Shown in pieces: positions 45,267 to 57,700 of a stretch of DNA of 61,615 bases. Position numbers and translations under genes: made by a program. Source of the DNA: Byssochlamys sp. IMV 00236 (taxonomy: Eukaryota > Ascomycota > Eurotiomycetes > Eurotiales > Thermoascaceae); NCBI GenBank assembly GCA_001931875.2, contig MSJH02000284.1, forward strand, positions 1-61,615, given 5' to 3'. Below the pieces are notes generated by a model. That model saw only the letters and a program-made list of their open reading frames with translations, ran no database searches and had not been told where the DNA came from. Position 1 is the stretch's first letter. Each line of letters starts with the position of its first letter.

Positions 45267-46885
45267 ATGCGTTTGACAGCTATTTTATTTACCTCAGTCA
45301 CTTTATTATCAACCACATACGCAGCAACGCTCGAAAAAAGATGTCATTTAAGAAGAGAGCCTATCACCGTCAAAAATGGCTTGGTATGTGTACCCTTTTT
45401 GAATACTACATAAACAATAACTAAATAAATTTATTTATAGCCTCTTGGTGAAGTAAAAGTTGGTAATATATTTTTATTCGGATGATGTTCCGATATAGAA
45501 ACTAACACCATTCCGCGTAACTTTGTCTAGGTTCACCACCACAACCTTTCCGAGTATTATTCGATACAAGCAACTCCCTGACCTGGGTGCCTTCTACGGA
45601 TGTTTGTATTAACTTTATATTTAATATACATTTATATTTACATGCACGCTCTTTTCATTTAGTGTCATACGCCCATCTGTCGTAAAAATTCAAACAAGTT
45701 GTACAGTCCAAACACTTCATCTACCGCTGTTAACCTTCATCAAAAGGAATCGATTAAATTTGATGAAGGCGTTTGCATTGACGTTAGACTTTATAGAGTA
45801 AATATATATATGTCACAGCTCTTTATCAGTAGAATAACCCATCTTTTGCTTAGGACACTGTTTCTGTAGCTGGACTTGAAGTACCCAATCAATTATTTGG
45901 TGCTGCCTATAGCGTTAAAGGACTTGATGAAGATCATTGTAAGTCAGCTCGCCTGAAATCCTTTTTAGCACATTTAATAACATTGAACCTTTTTTATTAG
46001 TTGGCTTCCTTGGCTTAGGTAACTATGCTGACGGAGGCAATGTTCGTTTATCATCTAGCAATTCATCTTCTTCTCTCACAAGTAAGTGTTGCCATGATAA
46101 CTTTTTTTTTTTATCAATAACTAACGCTATTCTTTTACATAGAACGTCAAAGTAAGTTCTAGGCTCATCTATTTTTACTTAAAATTTTTAATTTCTTACA
46201 TCATACCGCAGGTGGTGGTAATGGCGCTTTTGCTCCCAATGCTTTCCAGTTAGGTGCCCAGCAAGGATCTGCGCAGTTTGGCTTTTACACCACCAGTCCA
46301 TCATCAGGATTCTATCAAAAGAGAAATAACGATGGACACAATGGAGAGTTCATCATTGGCGGTATTGACCACAATGTTTACAAAGGAGGTATTGCTTATT
46401 TCAAGCTGCCTACCTGCGACTATGGCGATTCTCCTTATTGGAAGACAGAGCTCAAGTGTGTCAAGTTGGGTAACAAGATCGATGTCAAATTGGCTCCCAA
46501 GACATTGGCTTCTTTTAGCACAGGTACCTCCCATATGCTCGCACCTTCCCATCAAGCCGATTTGCTTCATGCTGCTCTTGATGCTCATTATGATGAAGAC
46601 GAAGATGTTTACAAGATTGATTGCTGTGAAGACTTGAGCAAGTTCCCTGACTTGAAGTTTGATTTCAATGGCTACCGTATTACTTTGCCTCCCAAGGCTT
46701 ACCTCAAGAAGGACAATGATAAGCAATGTCACAGTTTGATCGGTCGTAACACAGATGACAAAAACTGGATTCTGGGCGGTTATTTCTCTCAGTGGTTCTA
46801 TCAAGTCTATGATGCCAGTAACTCACAAATCGGTCTTGCTCTTACAAAGGGCGAATCTGATGTCAAGATTGATAAGCTTCATTAA
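45267..46885 (+). CDS. Secreted pepsin-like aspartic protease homolog, probably inactive
   Basis: Exons 45267-45383, 45441-45462 (22 bases), 45531-45601, 45663-45797, 45854-45938, 46001-46081, 46143-46151 (9 bases) and 46212-46885; 397 residues. A signal peptide (MRLTAILFTSVTLLSTTYAA) is followed by a short basic region. The A1-family fold is evident from GSPPQPFRVLFDTSNSLTWV, the CHTPICRK loop, FGFLGLGNYAD, EFIIGGIDHNVYKGG and WILGGYFSQWFYQVYD. The first active-site triplet is DTS (Asp58) instead of DTG. The second site reads FSTGTS: the expected catalytic Asp is Ser276. Peptidase activity is therefore doubtful. The family normally secretes digestive acid proteases. Alternatively it could be a binding protein or inhibitor-like paralog. 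The 9-base exon is phase-symmetric and could be skipped without a frame change. Confidence 0.85.
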
Positions 46886-47084
46886 ATTGTAAATCTCATG
46901 TTTATTTACTTTTGTATTAAATCATTTTCCTTTCATTCATTTTATATTTTTCAACCACATCTTTTTTGTAATCTTGAATACAAAGCTCATTTCTCCCACT
47001 TGTTTTCTCTATTCATACAATAAAAAATCATTACTTTTCTTAATGCGTATATGAAATGGTATCAAGCATTTATTAATAGTCTTT

Positions 47085-47920
47085 CTAAGCAACACAAACA
47101 CTGTTGTCGGCCTTTGCATTCAAAATAAGAGCAACGATTAAGCCATAAAGACCAAGAACTTCTGCGAAAATTAAAATCAAGACCATCCCGACGAACAATC
47201 TACTTTCCCTAAGATATCCTCTTACACACTATGACACGTTTTTTAATATATGCTTTCTTATTTTAAGCGTCTACTTACATAGTCACCAACAATGCCAATA
47301 GCATAACCTGCCGCTAAACCCCCCATTCCGACAGAGAGACCAGCAGCCAAAGATACAAATCCACTATGTTAGAAGTGAGTATTGCTCTATATTATTTGAT
47401 AAGCAAAAACTTACGAATATAAAGAATAGCCAGATGTTGGAGACACTGTCAAAAAAAAGAAGGTCATGAAAGGGCGTTAGTAAAAGAAAGAATAGTATAA
47501 TAGACTTTCTTACGTTGACCAGCCAAAAGGACTGCGACTACTAAACCATATACAGCAATGATACCACTCATGACAACTGGAATCAATGACTATGTCAAGA
47601 CTGCATGTTTAAGAGAAAAGCTCGTTTGTCATTATATGTATATACCTTCATAACTAACTCGGGCTTAAAAGAACCAATACCGGCAATACCAATACCAGCC
47701 TTTGAGGTGCCATAAGCTGCTCCAATAGCTAAAAGCAAAAAAGAATGTCAATGTCGAATTGTTATTGATACAAGACGAGAACTTACTGCTAAAGGCCATC
47801 TAACACGGTTTAATGTTAATTAAAAGCTTTTGTTATTTACGCTTTACTTACAGCACAGAAAACACCTGCGAACCCGAAAAATGGTGCATAATTTGGACAA
47901 TAAACAGCAGAATCAGACAT
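47085..47920 (-). CDS. VMA3: V-type H+-ATPase proteolipid subunit c
   Basis: Minus-strand exons: 47920-47852, 47799-47787 (13 bases), 47728-47646, 47589-47514, 47445-47415, 47363-47279 and 47228-47085; 166 residues. The four-helix proteolipid is clear: [54 protein letters not shown], and the last helix [20 protein letters not shown] with the proton-carrying Glu. The ring of c subunits translocates protons across vacuolar and Golgi membranes. Length and helix spacing are normal. Six introns, including a 13-base exon, split a very short gene. It is divergent from NAP1 with 484 bases between the start codons. Confidence 0.95.
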
Positions 47921-48404
47921 TATATATTATAATTTAGTCAAGTCCAGAAAAAAAAAAGAGACGGGTTACTGAACTTTGGCGTTTCATATTGTATTTCAAC
48001 TCACAGCGGAATACTAAATCCAGATGACGTTTACTCAGCTTATGCGAGGAGCACCTTTCTCTCTCTCTCTCTCTCTCTCTTATACATATACTTCTTCATT
48101 ACTATACGATACAAGTTAACCTTTACTATATAATAATTCTTTATGTCAAGAATGAACACTAATATTTTGCTTGGGGTCAAAAAGAAACAACATTAATCAT
48201 TAGAGGCTAGGTTATTCTTTAAATTGACATATATAATCATTTCTCTCCCCTCTTTCCAAGATACGCATACACACACACACGAAATGATTTAGCTTTGTTT
48301 GACTATGCAATTTTCTTTTCTTGCTGAGTTTTAAGTTATTTCACATCCTACAAAGAAAAAAAACATTTTTTTTCGTTGTTTTCCTTTCAAGCTTGAAACC
48401 TACA
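47921..48404. promoter_or_regulatory. Shared divergent promoter of the V-ATPase c and NAP1 genes
   Basis: 484 bases between two start codons facing away from each other. It includes a (CT)12-like run at 48057-48080 and CACACACACAC at 48270-48280, plus a pyrimidine-rich leader before the NAP1 ATG. Only position supports the promoter call. Confidence 0.5.
48057..48080 (+). repeat. (CT)n microsatellite in the divergent promoter
   Basis: Twelve uninterrupted dinucleotide units. Similar tracts sit before other genes in the window. Confidence 0.8.
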
Positions 48405-49876
48405 ATGGATTCTCAACAATCAGGTAAAATCTTTTTTCTTGTAACAATGGGGTTTCCATAGCAAAAAGCTAATCACGTCGAGAATACTTTAGGTGTTGAC
48501 ATTAAGAACAAGGCAGGTAGTTCCACTGCGCCTACACCCCAAAACACACCTATCAATCCTGCTCCCATTACTTCTACCTATCGTCCTTCTATGAACGCCA
48601 TTTCTGAAGATATGGAAACCATCACTACAAAAGGTATTCTTTGTTGATCAAACTGATTCATACTGATAATATTATTTGAAGGCGCAGCCAGTGGCAACTC
48701 AGCACTTACTGGTGCATTCACTGGTAATCCCGCTCTTTTAAGCATGCTTCAAGGTAAACTAGGTACTCTCGTGGGCCGTTCCTCTGGATACATTGAATCA
48801 TTACCTGCACCTGTTAAACGCAGACTTAATGGTCTCAAGTATTTCCAATCTAAGCATGCCGAACTTGAAAACAAATTTCAGGAAGAAGTATTGGCTTTAG
48901 AAAAGAAGTACCTCGAACTTTACAAGCCTTTATATGAACAACGTGCAAAGATTATTAACGGTAGCTACGAGCCTACAGAAGAAGAAGTAGCCCTGGGTAA
49001 AAAAGTAGATGAAGAAGAAGAGGAGGAGGAAGAAGAAGAAGGAGAAAAGGAAGAAGAAAGCGATAAGGATATCAAGGGTATTCCTGAGTTCTGGTTAACT
49101 TTGTTAAAGAACCATCCTCAAATTGCTGAAACTATCACCGAGCAAGATGAAGAAGCTTTGAAACACTTGGTTGATATCCGCATGTCCTATATGGATAAGC
49201 CAGGATTCAAACTTGAGTTTGAATTCTCAGAAAATGAGTTCTTTACAAACAAGGTGCTTGTTAAGACTTACTATTATCAGGATCAAGCTATTGGCGGTGA
49301 TTTTGTTTATGATCATGCCAAAGGCTGTGATATCGACTGGAAAGAAGGAAAGAACTTGACGGTTACAGTAGAAACAAAGAAGCAACGTCATAAGAGCACA
49401 AACAAGTCTCGCGTCGTCAAACGCACTGTGGCTGCAGACTCTTTCTTCCACTTCTTTAGTCCACCTGCTATTCCTACTGAAGATGAAGAAATTGATGAAG
49501 AGGAGGCTGAGGGCTTAGACGCTAAGCTTGAAGCAGACTATGAAATGGGTGAAGAATTCAAAGACAAGATCATCCCTCATGCTGTAGACTATTTCACTGG
49601 CAAGGCTCTTCAATACGAAGATTATGACGAAGACTTTGATGTAAGAACAATGAATGTCAGTACTCTCTCTATAAATCTAACCCCGTGCCTGTAGGATGAA
49701 TATTATGATGAAGATGATGATGAAGAGGAGAACGACGACGACGACGATGACGACGACGATGACGATGATGATGCTGTAAGTTAAAATCGTGGAAAAACAA
49801 AAGCAAGTGTATTAACCCAAGTGTGTCATTATAGCCTGCCAAGGATGAAAAAGCACCCGAGTGTAAACAATCTTAA
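48405..49876 (+). CDS. NAP1: Nucleosome assembly protein NAP1
   Basis: Exons 48405-48423, 48493-48633, 48682-49640, 49695-49775 and 49835-49876; 413 residues. The NAP domain is full length: LPAPVKRRLNGLKYFQSKHA, the dimerisation helix ELENKFQEEVLALEKKYLEL, GIPEFWLTLLKNHPQIAETI, and FFHFFSPPAIPTEDEE. A central acidic patch and a C-terminal Asp/Glu tract (encoded largely by exon 4) carry the histone-binding charge. The protein ends CKQS, a CaaX-like prenylation box; NAP1 homologs in animals and plants often end CKQQ. It shuttles histones H2A-H2B and takes part in mitotic and septin control in yeast. The start follows the shared promoter with the V-ATPase gene. Confidence 0.95.
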
Positions 49877-50555
49877 TACTATTATTATAAATAAATCCTC
49901 CCTTTAGATAACGGCAGCTAAGACGGTGATCCTCAAATAGCACTAATGATATACACACTTTGACTTGTCGAGATCAGAATACTATGCTATTGTATAAAAG
50001 GAGTTGCTTTATGCACTATGACACCTATTCCTTTTATCTTGACATTATTTGCGTCTTATTCTCTTTTCTCTGGGCCATAGTATCATATCTTTAACTTCAA
50101 AACGCATAACATAAGCTGAGGACACACCTAAGTCACCACCGAAATGATGAAGTAAGGGTCCAAAGGACCAATTAAAGTGGCTGTGAAGTGACTTGATAAC
50201 CACCAGAGGTTGATTCTCTTTTTAGAGAGGGATGTCTTGATAAAATACTATAATTTGACTCTACATAAGACATCAGGATGAAGCGAATATTCAAAGCAGC
50301 ATTCATATCCCTTTGTCATACCTATTATTACTCATTAAAACTAATACTCTTATCATTTGCATTGCACTTACGATATCACGATCATTTGCAGTGATGTATA
50401 TTTAAAGCAGAACAAGTACGAATTAGAGATATATTGACAGAATCGGTATCCTAATGATGTTCTTATATTAGATAAAGAGGATTACATGTACAGGAACTTT
50501 CAGATGGTTTATTAAAGAAAAAAAGTGATTGTGGAAAATTATACATCAAGAGTTG
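49877..50555. other. Intergenic, no gene seen
   Basis: AT-rich sequence between NAP1 and the MULE remnant. Nothing recognised. Confidence 0.5.
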
Positions 50556-51604
50556 AATGAAGCTAGAGGAAGGCTACGAGCTGGATATCTTTGGAAAACC
50601 TTGTATAATTGCCAACCCACATGGAACAAGCGACTATATTGGCTTTGCAGTAAAAGAGCAAGAAGATCAGATATCAGCTAGTCATTACCTAAGTAAAGAC
50701 GACGATGTAGGAAAGTAGCAGAGCTGTATACTAGAAAGATCGACCATTTCATTCAAAAATTCAGCATATACCCAGCATTTATGTTTTATTTTAAAAACTA
50801 TTACTTAGAGTGAGTTGGCACAATCAGTTGAAGACAAACTACTTACAAAGAAAGAGAAACAGAAGGCTGGATCGATTAATCTTTATCTTGGTTGATGATG
50901 CTCATGCCGATTTTATGCGCAATACCGCAAGGATGGCTGCTAATATCGGACGTATGAGCTCAGAGACTAGAGAGGCAAGAAAGAGAATGATTGCAGCAGA
51001 AGAGATCAATGAGCCGTCATTAGAAGGTATGGTGCAGAAAGTGTATATCGATGAAGAAGTTTGCTATATTGTCAAGCCTTTCACGACAGAAGTTGTATAC
51101 GATATATCAATTGAGCAAGGAATTATGACTGCATGCAATTGTATAGACTTTCAACGAAATAAGCGTGCCTGTAAGCATATGTATTTAGTTCATCGCTTTG
51201 ATAAAAGCTGTATGGTTTACAGCCAAGGTAGATTGTTACGATAGTAATAAGAGAAATGCCACAATGTACTTATATTACCTAGAAATTGACTCTAGCTTGA
51301 GGGTTCATACGATGGGGTGAGACAACACTTATCCAGAATACTGTAGAGAATGATCATAGTGAAGCAGTTACTGAGAGCTCTGTTGTGCTTCAATCAGAAG
51401 TGCCATCTAAAGCTGGAGATAGAACGGATGCGTTGTTGACAAGCATCACAAGTGTATGCAGACAAGCTTTAGAAAGCTGCATACATTTAACTTCTGAAAA
51501 TAGGACAGACTGTTACAAATATATAATGAACTAAGGCAACTGTTGTCAGCTAATGAAGAGATGCAGCTTCCACCAAATATAAATTTGCAAACACAAAGAA
51601 GATA
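50556..51604 (+). pseudogene. Degenerate MULE-type transposase with SWIM zinc finger
   Basis: The best-kept segment (50810-51244) reads WHNQLKTNYLQRKRNRRLDR followed by LIFILVDDAHADF, a block seen just after the catalytic domain of Mutator-like transposases. A SWIM finger (ACNCIDF then ACKHMYLVHRF, pattern CxC...CxH) comes next. Upstream, an open piece from 50556 contains ELDIFGKPCIIANPHGTSDY and ends at a stop (50716-50718). Downstream, coding-like text continues in shifted frames to about 51604 (ALESCIHLTSENRTD, then NELRQLLSANEEMQLPP). The DDE catalytic core is absent. Frameshifts and missing parts make it a relic, 177 bases before the RalGAP gene. Terminal repeats were not found. Confidence 0.75.
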
Positions 51605-51780
51605 AAGCATAAAATAAACAAAATCCTTATTTCTTCTTTCCATACAAGTTCAAAAAGGAGGGCAAGATAAGTAAATCGCTTCATTTATGCTACGTCACAA
51701 AATGGATAAAGCATAAAGGCTAATTTCAGGTCCTAAAAATCAAAAATTTACTATTGCTTTTTCCTGTAATATTTGTCTAG

Positions 51781-54700
51781 ATGAAGCAAGCAGGACCGTC
51801 ATTAAGGAAAGATCAGCAACAACCAGATAAATATAACAACGTTCTAGAACATGATAGGAGGGATGAGCATGGCCATGGACCAGATTTGCTAGTACTCCCT
51901 TCAACATCGACATTCACTCTCAAAGACGATAAGCAAGAGAAATTAAAAAAGAAAGCAAAGAACTTTTTTAACGAAAAGAAAGAGATTAAGCTAAGAGCAC
52001 AAAGCTTATGGAGCTACATTGGTAACATAAGAATTACAATGTAAAGCATTGAGACTGACATATTTCTCTTTATCTTAGATGCAACAAATACCTTTGATCA
52101 AGCACGGTTCTTTCAGGAAAATGCAGAACAAGTATTTCAAGTAGTCTATGATACGTGTATGCATCAAATAGACAAAATAAGGAAAACCAAGACAGAAAGA
52201 CCACAATCCTGGAACTCAAAGGAACTCGTCAGTCTCCAAAAGACGCTCTTGTTGCTACGAAAGATATTTTTATTTGTTCCAGAGTTGATGAGGAACGGAT
52301 GGCAGAGACAAAATATTGCAGCCATCTTGACCCATATTTTGGATCACCGTAACCATCCAAGGCTACGAGCTCTCGGCTTTCAATTGCTTTTATTGTGGTT
52401 GAATGACCAAGTAGTAGAATATCCAGAATGCATATACCTATTCTCAAATGCAATTTCCTTGGACTTGTTTATTCTTGATGAGATATCCCCTATAGATACA
52501 ACTTATTCAAACAATAATCATGCCAATGCATCTACTGGCGTCAATATTAGCCCCTCTACAATGAGTCACGTCTCACCAACAACGGCCAGCCTGATGAATA
52601 ACGAACCGTCTGATAATAACATACATAGCAAGCTGCATACTGGCGGACTTCATTTTGTTAAAAAGTTAAGAGAAACACATGCAGAAAAGGGACAGACAAA
52701 GCATGGACTACAAAGAGATGAACGTATAAAAGCAAGCCAAATTCAGCTACATCAAACGTACATTGTAGATGACGAGTCTACAGCACCGATATTCCCCAAT
52801 CCTGCTCCACCCACGTACAATGATTCACTTGTATTAATACACATCTTTATATCAAATCTAGTGCGACTAGCTTATGTCGCAGCTGGTTCACCACCACCAC
52901 CTGATGACTATGATTATCCTCCTGGAGACCAGTTTGAACCAGATGATGGAATTGCAACTGGTATTGGAATAGATGCAGCCACTGCAAGTGCAAAGTTCCT
53001 ATTCAAAATATTTAGGACATATTACATAACCAAGTTTGTTCCGCTCATTTCAAAATCATTACAGATAGATGGCGCGATTGAAAATGAAAGTAAGTAAAGA
53101 ACAAGGACCACGATTCGACACTAATGAAAGCAGAATATGGGTTCCCATCCTGTCCTCCTTCTATCCTTAGATGCCTTTTACGTTTCTTGATTGGCTATTG
53201 TCTTGATAATGATAGCAATAATGTACACATCAATTGGCCAACCCAAGCCCCATTTGCATCTTCTTCTCCAGCTATACCCATTCTAAAATCCATTGTGCTA
53301 TCATCCCATGAAACTCGCGAAATGCTGCATGAAATAATTCGCCAAGCTCTTATTTTACCATGTACAAATACACAATATCGCGATATCACACGCGGTGCTA
53401 TTCATGTACTTGGAGTTTGGATATTATGTAAGGAAGAGGAAAGACCATCCTTCTTGAGGAGATCAGGTAGTGCAGTCACTCGTTCCAGTAGTACCACTTC
53501 GGCCATATCAATGAATAACGGTAATATACCTAGCACAGAACAGAACAAAATTCTTTCTACTTCGCCTATTGCAGAAGAATTCCCTGTCCATCAGAAAAGC
53601 AGTGAAGACCAACACGATGCCAATGCATTTTTGCGCCGTTATTTAATGATGATAAAGCTGATATTTGAGGATCGACGTGGTTCAGATGATAAAAGTAGAG
53701 ACGTTTTGGCTGCAAATGCACAACAAGTCACAGATTGGGAAGGTTTAGTAGCACTATACAAAGACGCTATTAATGTATATCGTGCTATTGTTGTATCTAA
53801 AGGGGGTATTGACATTGAGTGGGAAAGTTGGGAATTACTATTACATTGTCTCTTGGATATTCAACAATGGCTGATGAGTCAACCAGAAAAGTACAGTAGA
53901 GTTCCTGTCCAGCCTCTGGCAGAAGACCTGGCAAGCTATATTTGGGAAACAGTATTCTATGCATTTGTAAGAGCCAAGATTATTCACATGGAGCTCTGGA
54001 ATCAATTAAAAGTACACGTTGTCAGCTCAACTCGGTGGCCACAAGCTCTACAGCAATGGGTGGTAAGGTTTACTACATGTAATATAGAAACGCGGCTTCT
54101 GATGTACTCTCTCTTTAGAAAATCATGCATAATTTAACTAGACTATTATCTTCCAGGCTGTACAAAGTAGAATATGACATTGACAGACATCGACCCACAG
54201 ATGATCAACAACAGCCTCTCCATTTTATCAGCAGCAGTCGCTCATCAGCTATAGGAAGTAGTAATAAAAGCAAAATTCGATCTCGACATTTGAGCATCCA
54301 CGGCCATCCAAAGAACAATACATCAATCGGTAATAAGCGTGGCTCTGCTGGACGACCATTATCAAGTAGTGGAAGTGAAGGTCAGTTAGTACCAAACGCA
54401 CAAGACAAACAGTCTGCGGAACAGCAACAGGCAGACTACTCCCAAAGTACGACGGCTCTTCCTCCTCCTGAAGGAAGTGTCTCGACTATCTTACGCAACC
54501 TTAGCAGTGCTTCCTTATCTGATATTGCAAATACATTCAAATCCGATCGCAAATCAACAAACCTCAGCTCTGTACCCGATAATGAAGAGTTTGAGGATGA
54601 AACAGTGACAACAACAAAACAAAACATCAAATTTGGAATTAAGAATATTATACCTACAACTTCATTTTCTAATACCTCATCACATACCAGCAGTAGTGGA

Positions 54701-57700
54701 AGCAACTATCATGCTTTGGCCTCATCGGCATCGGCTGCCAAAAGAACGAGCGGTAGTCATACATTAGGAAACAATGCATCAAGCCATGGTATGAATGCAA
54801 CGAATGGCGGACAGGACAAAGGCATGACAGGATCTGGAAGACGAACGATCAGTATACAGCAGCTTGACTCGCTATGGCAAGATTCAGGCTCAAAGTTACT
54901 GAATTTTGTTCACCACAGCAATGAAGGTTCTCAGGCAAACGTAACCAAAGGCTTAACTATCAAGCATGATGATAAGAAAACAGAGTGGGACAGAAGAAGT
55001 GGATCAAGCTCTGTTATAGATGAAGTTGCATCAAGTCGTTCCAATCGTACTTCTACATCCATACTAGCAGGCGTTGGTGACGCACTCTCTATAATGCCCA
55101 GTTCAGCTGCTGTCACTGAAAAACTTCCTGTGGGTTTAGGATCTTTCAAAAGCTCTGATTTTCTCGTTTTAAGTAACCTGTCTTATGATGGACAGCAAAT
55201 ACTGGCTACCTGGAAGAATACGTTGTTGGTTGTAGGCAACATCAATCAAATCGAAGGAGCACAAAATCACGCTATTGCCATTCAATGTATTGTAGATATC
55301 TTGGATACCTTCAAGCTGATACGAGCAGAGCAGCCTTACTGTGATGTGCCTATACCTGCTATATATGATTTTACACCATGGTTACTTGATGCAACAGAGC
55401 TTTCAGAGTGAGTATTTGACAACTTGTTGTTATGATTAAATCAGCTTGAACTCAATATTTTGTAGCACATATGAAATAGGTAAAGCTAGTGCCTATGGTA
55501 GCCTATGTAGGTTAATGTCACAGATTCCAGAGGAAAATATACCAGAGAGCTATTATGCAGCGTTTTACAAATCAATCATCAAAGGGCTTAGTTCTGGCAA
55601 CCTATCCATTGTTTATGCTATTCTACTTAATTCTAGCAATCTATTTACTTTTCCACTTCCTGGTATTCATATCTTGATTCCATTTTTTATAGAAGCTATT
55701 GAAAAAGAGGTACTTACACACACGCATCCTTCTTTCTTTCTAATCAATCTTGTTTCATAGCTGCTAAACTATTCTGGTACAAAGCCTTCATTAAAAGTAT
55801 ACAAGAGCTGCGTTACGATCTTGGGCTCACTTGTGCCACTGTCGAATCATTTAAAGAATGTGACAATCCATTTCGATGAGATAGATACAAAGTGGATTCC
55901 TGCTTTTGAACAGGAAAAATCGTTTTCGTTTGCTGGTGCAAAACTATGGTTAAAGAATGTCCTGATCAGACTAATAACAAGTAATCAAAATGTCACAGGC
56001 GAACTTGATACAGAAATACACTGTATGTTGCTCGGTGGTTTATGCGCTTTTGTGCTTGATGAAATGTCGACAGTAGAAAGGTAGCAGCGCCTTACAGTAA
56101 CTGATAAAATTCTAATCTCTCTTTTGTTTGCAGTCGCCAAGATGATATTATATATGAATGTATTCTGTCTTTGGTCAATCACTTGTACTGGTGTAATATT
56201 TCTGTTATAAACACTGTGGCCAACTGTCTGATTACACTTGCTCATACGTATGATGGAGAGCTTGATCCAGAAGGGGTAAGTTTATCAGAGAAGGAATGTA
56301 CCAAGCTAATATGTTCATTAGATTGTTGTGCAAGAAGTACTGACTCATATTATTGATGCACTTAATGTACATTTGAAGTACTATGAGCGAAGTAGCAAGA
56401 CCGGAAGAGGTTTTATTATTTCCAAGCTATTTAGCTGTCTTTTAGACTGGATTATGTCAATCGATCCCATCATCCTTACAGAAACTGATCTTTGTCAGCT
56501 TGTATTTGATGTGATTGAACTTGCCATTCATTTATCATCGGTAAGGATTCTATTTATATTCTCATACGCCAGGCCAATAACTATTATTAAACAAAAAAGG
56601 ATGGTCATGAAAAAATATTACCACATCCTCCTAGATCCGTTAGCACAAGTTCAAAGAAAAAAGAAGCTTCATTCAAGTTTAAATTAGGAGCAGATAAAAG
56701 ACCAGACATACAACAGAATGAGCATATTGTTGGTTCAGACACCTTGCCAGAAAATGATCAAGATTATGTCAAGGTAAGAATGAGCGGTGCTTACGAGATG
56801 ATGATACTTATATTGTATAAAGGAATCTGCTGAAGCAGTCCTGCTTCATTTACTCCATCACTTTAACAACTTCGCATCTCCTTATGGCCCTGCCACTTTG
56901 TATAGCACAATCGCTGGACCTGGTGTTTCGCAAGATGATGGAGATTATCAGCAGTACCAATATTTCTCATTCAATGACACTACTATTATTGCATTTGTGG
57001 AACTTCCTGAAGCAAAAGGTTTCTATCATATGACACATCCATGATGGAAGTAAAACTAAATTATATTCATAGAAAAACGTCAAGCAAGGATGATCATACG
57101 AGATCTTACTGGACGTTATGTCTGGGATGCCCAACTAGAACCAAAGGCAATCTTGTCTGGAAGCTCAGAAAGATTAATAAGCACAAAGAAATTGGGCAAC
57201 GCTTTAGATAAAAGGTTTATAAAAAGTGAGAATAAATCGAACAATGGAGCGTAAGTAAATATCTTGTTGAACCTTTTTTTTTTTAACAACATTATTATTA
57301 CTAATAGATTGGCTGATCATGGAAAAGACCCAATGTCTTTGTTATTAAAACAGTAAGTAAAGCATAGGCCAATTTGTTACAATGGTATTAATATCAGATA
57401 AAAAAGGATTGGTGAATTACATCCAGATTGCCTCTTAGATCCTAGTCTACCACTTAATGTGCCAAGTACTCCCACTGCACTTCAATTAGATATGCTTGGC
57501 AACCTAGGAGAGCGTTTAGAGGATTATTTGAAGAAAGAAGCAGAACAGAATGCTCAGCAGGCACCAGACGTGTAAGTCATTAGTTTACCCTCACTACAGC
57601 ACATGCTATAACCTAACACTCGATACTTTTTAGAAGGCTTTGGTATACAAAGATGAATAGCTTACGTCAAAGAGAATCTGGAGAAAATAAGCAAGGTGAA

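Noticed and set aside
46254..46804. Overlapping open frames on both strands in the aspartic-protease exon 8
   Set aside because: Frames without motif over a clearly coding exon.
56541..56640. Exon start at the first AG (56576 region) in RalGAP alpha
   Set aside because: It runs into TAA after five codons; the acceptor at 56599 gives a long clean frame (DGHEKILPHPPRSV).
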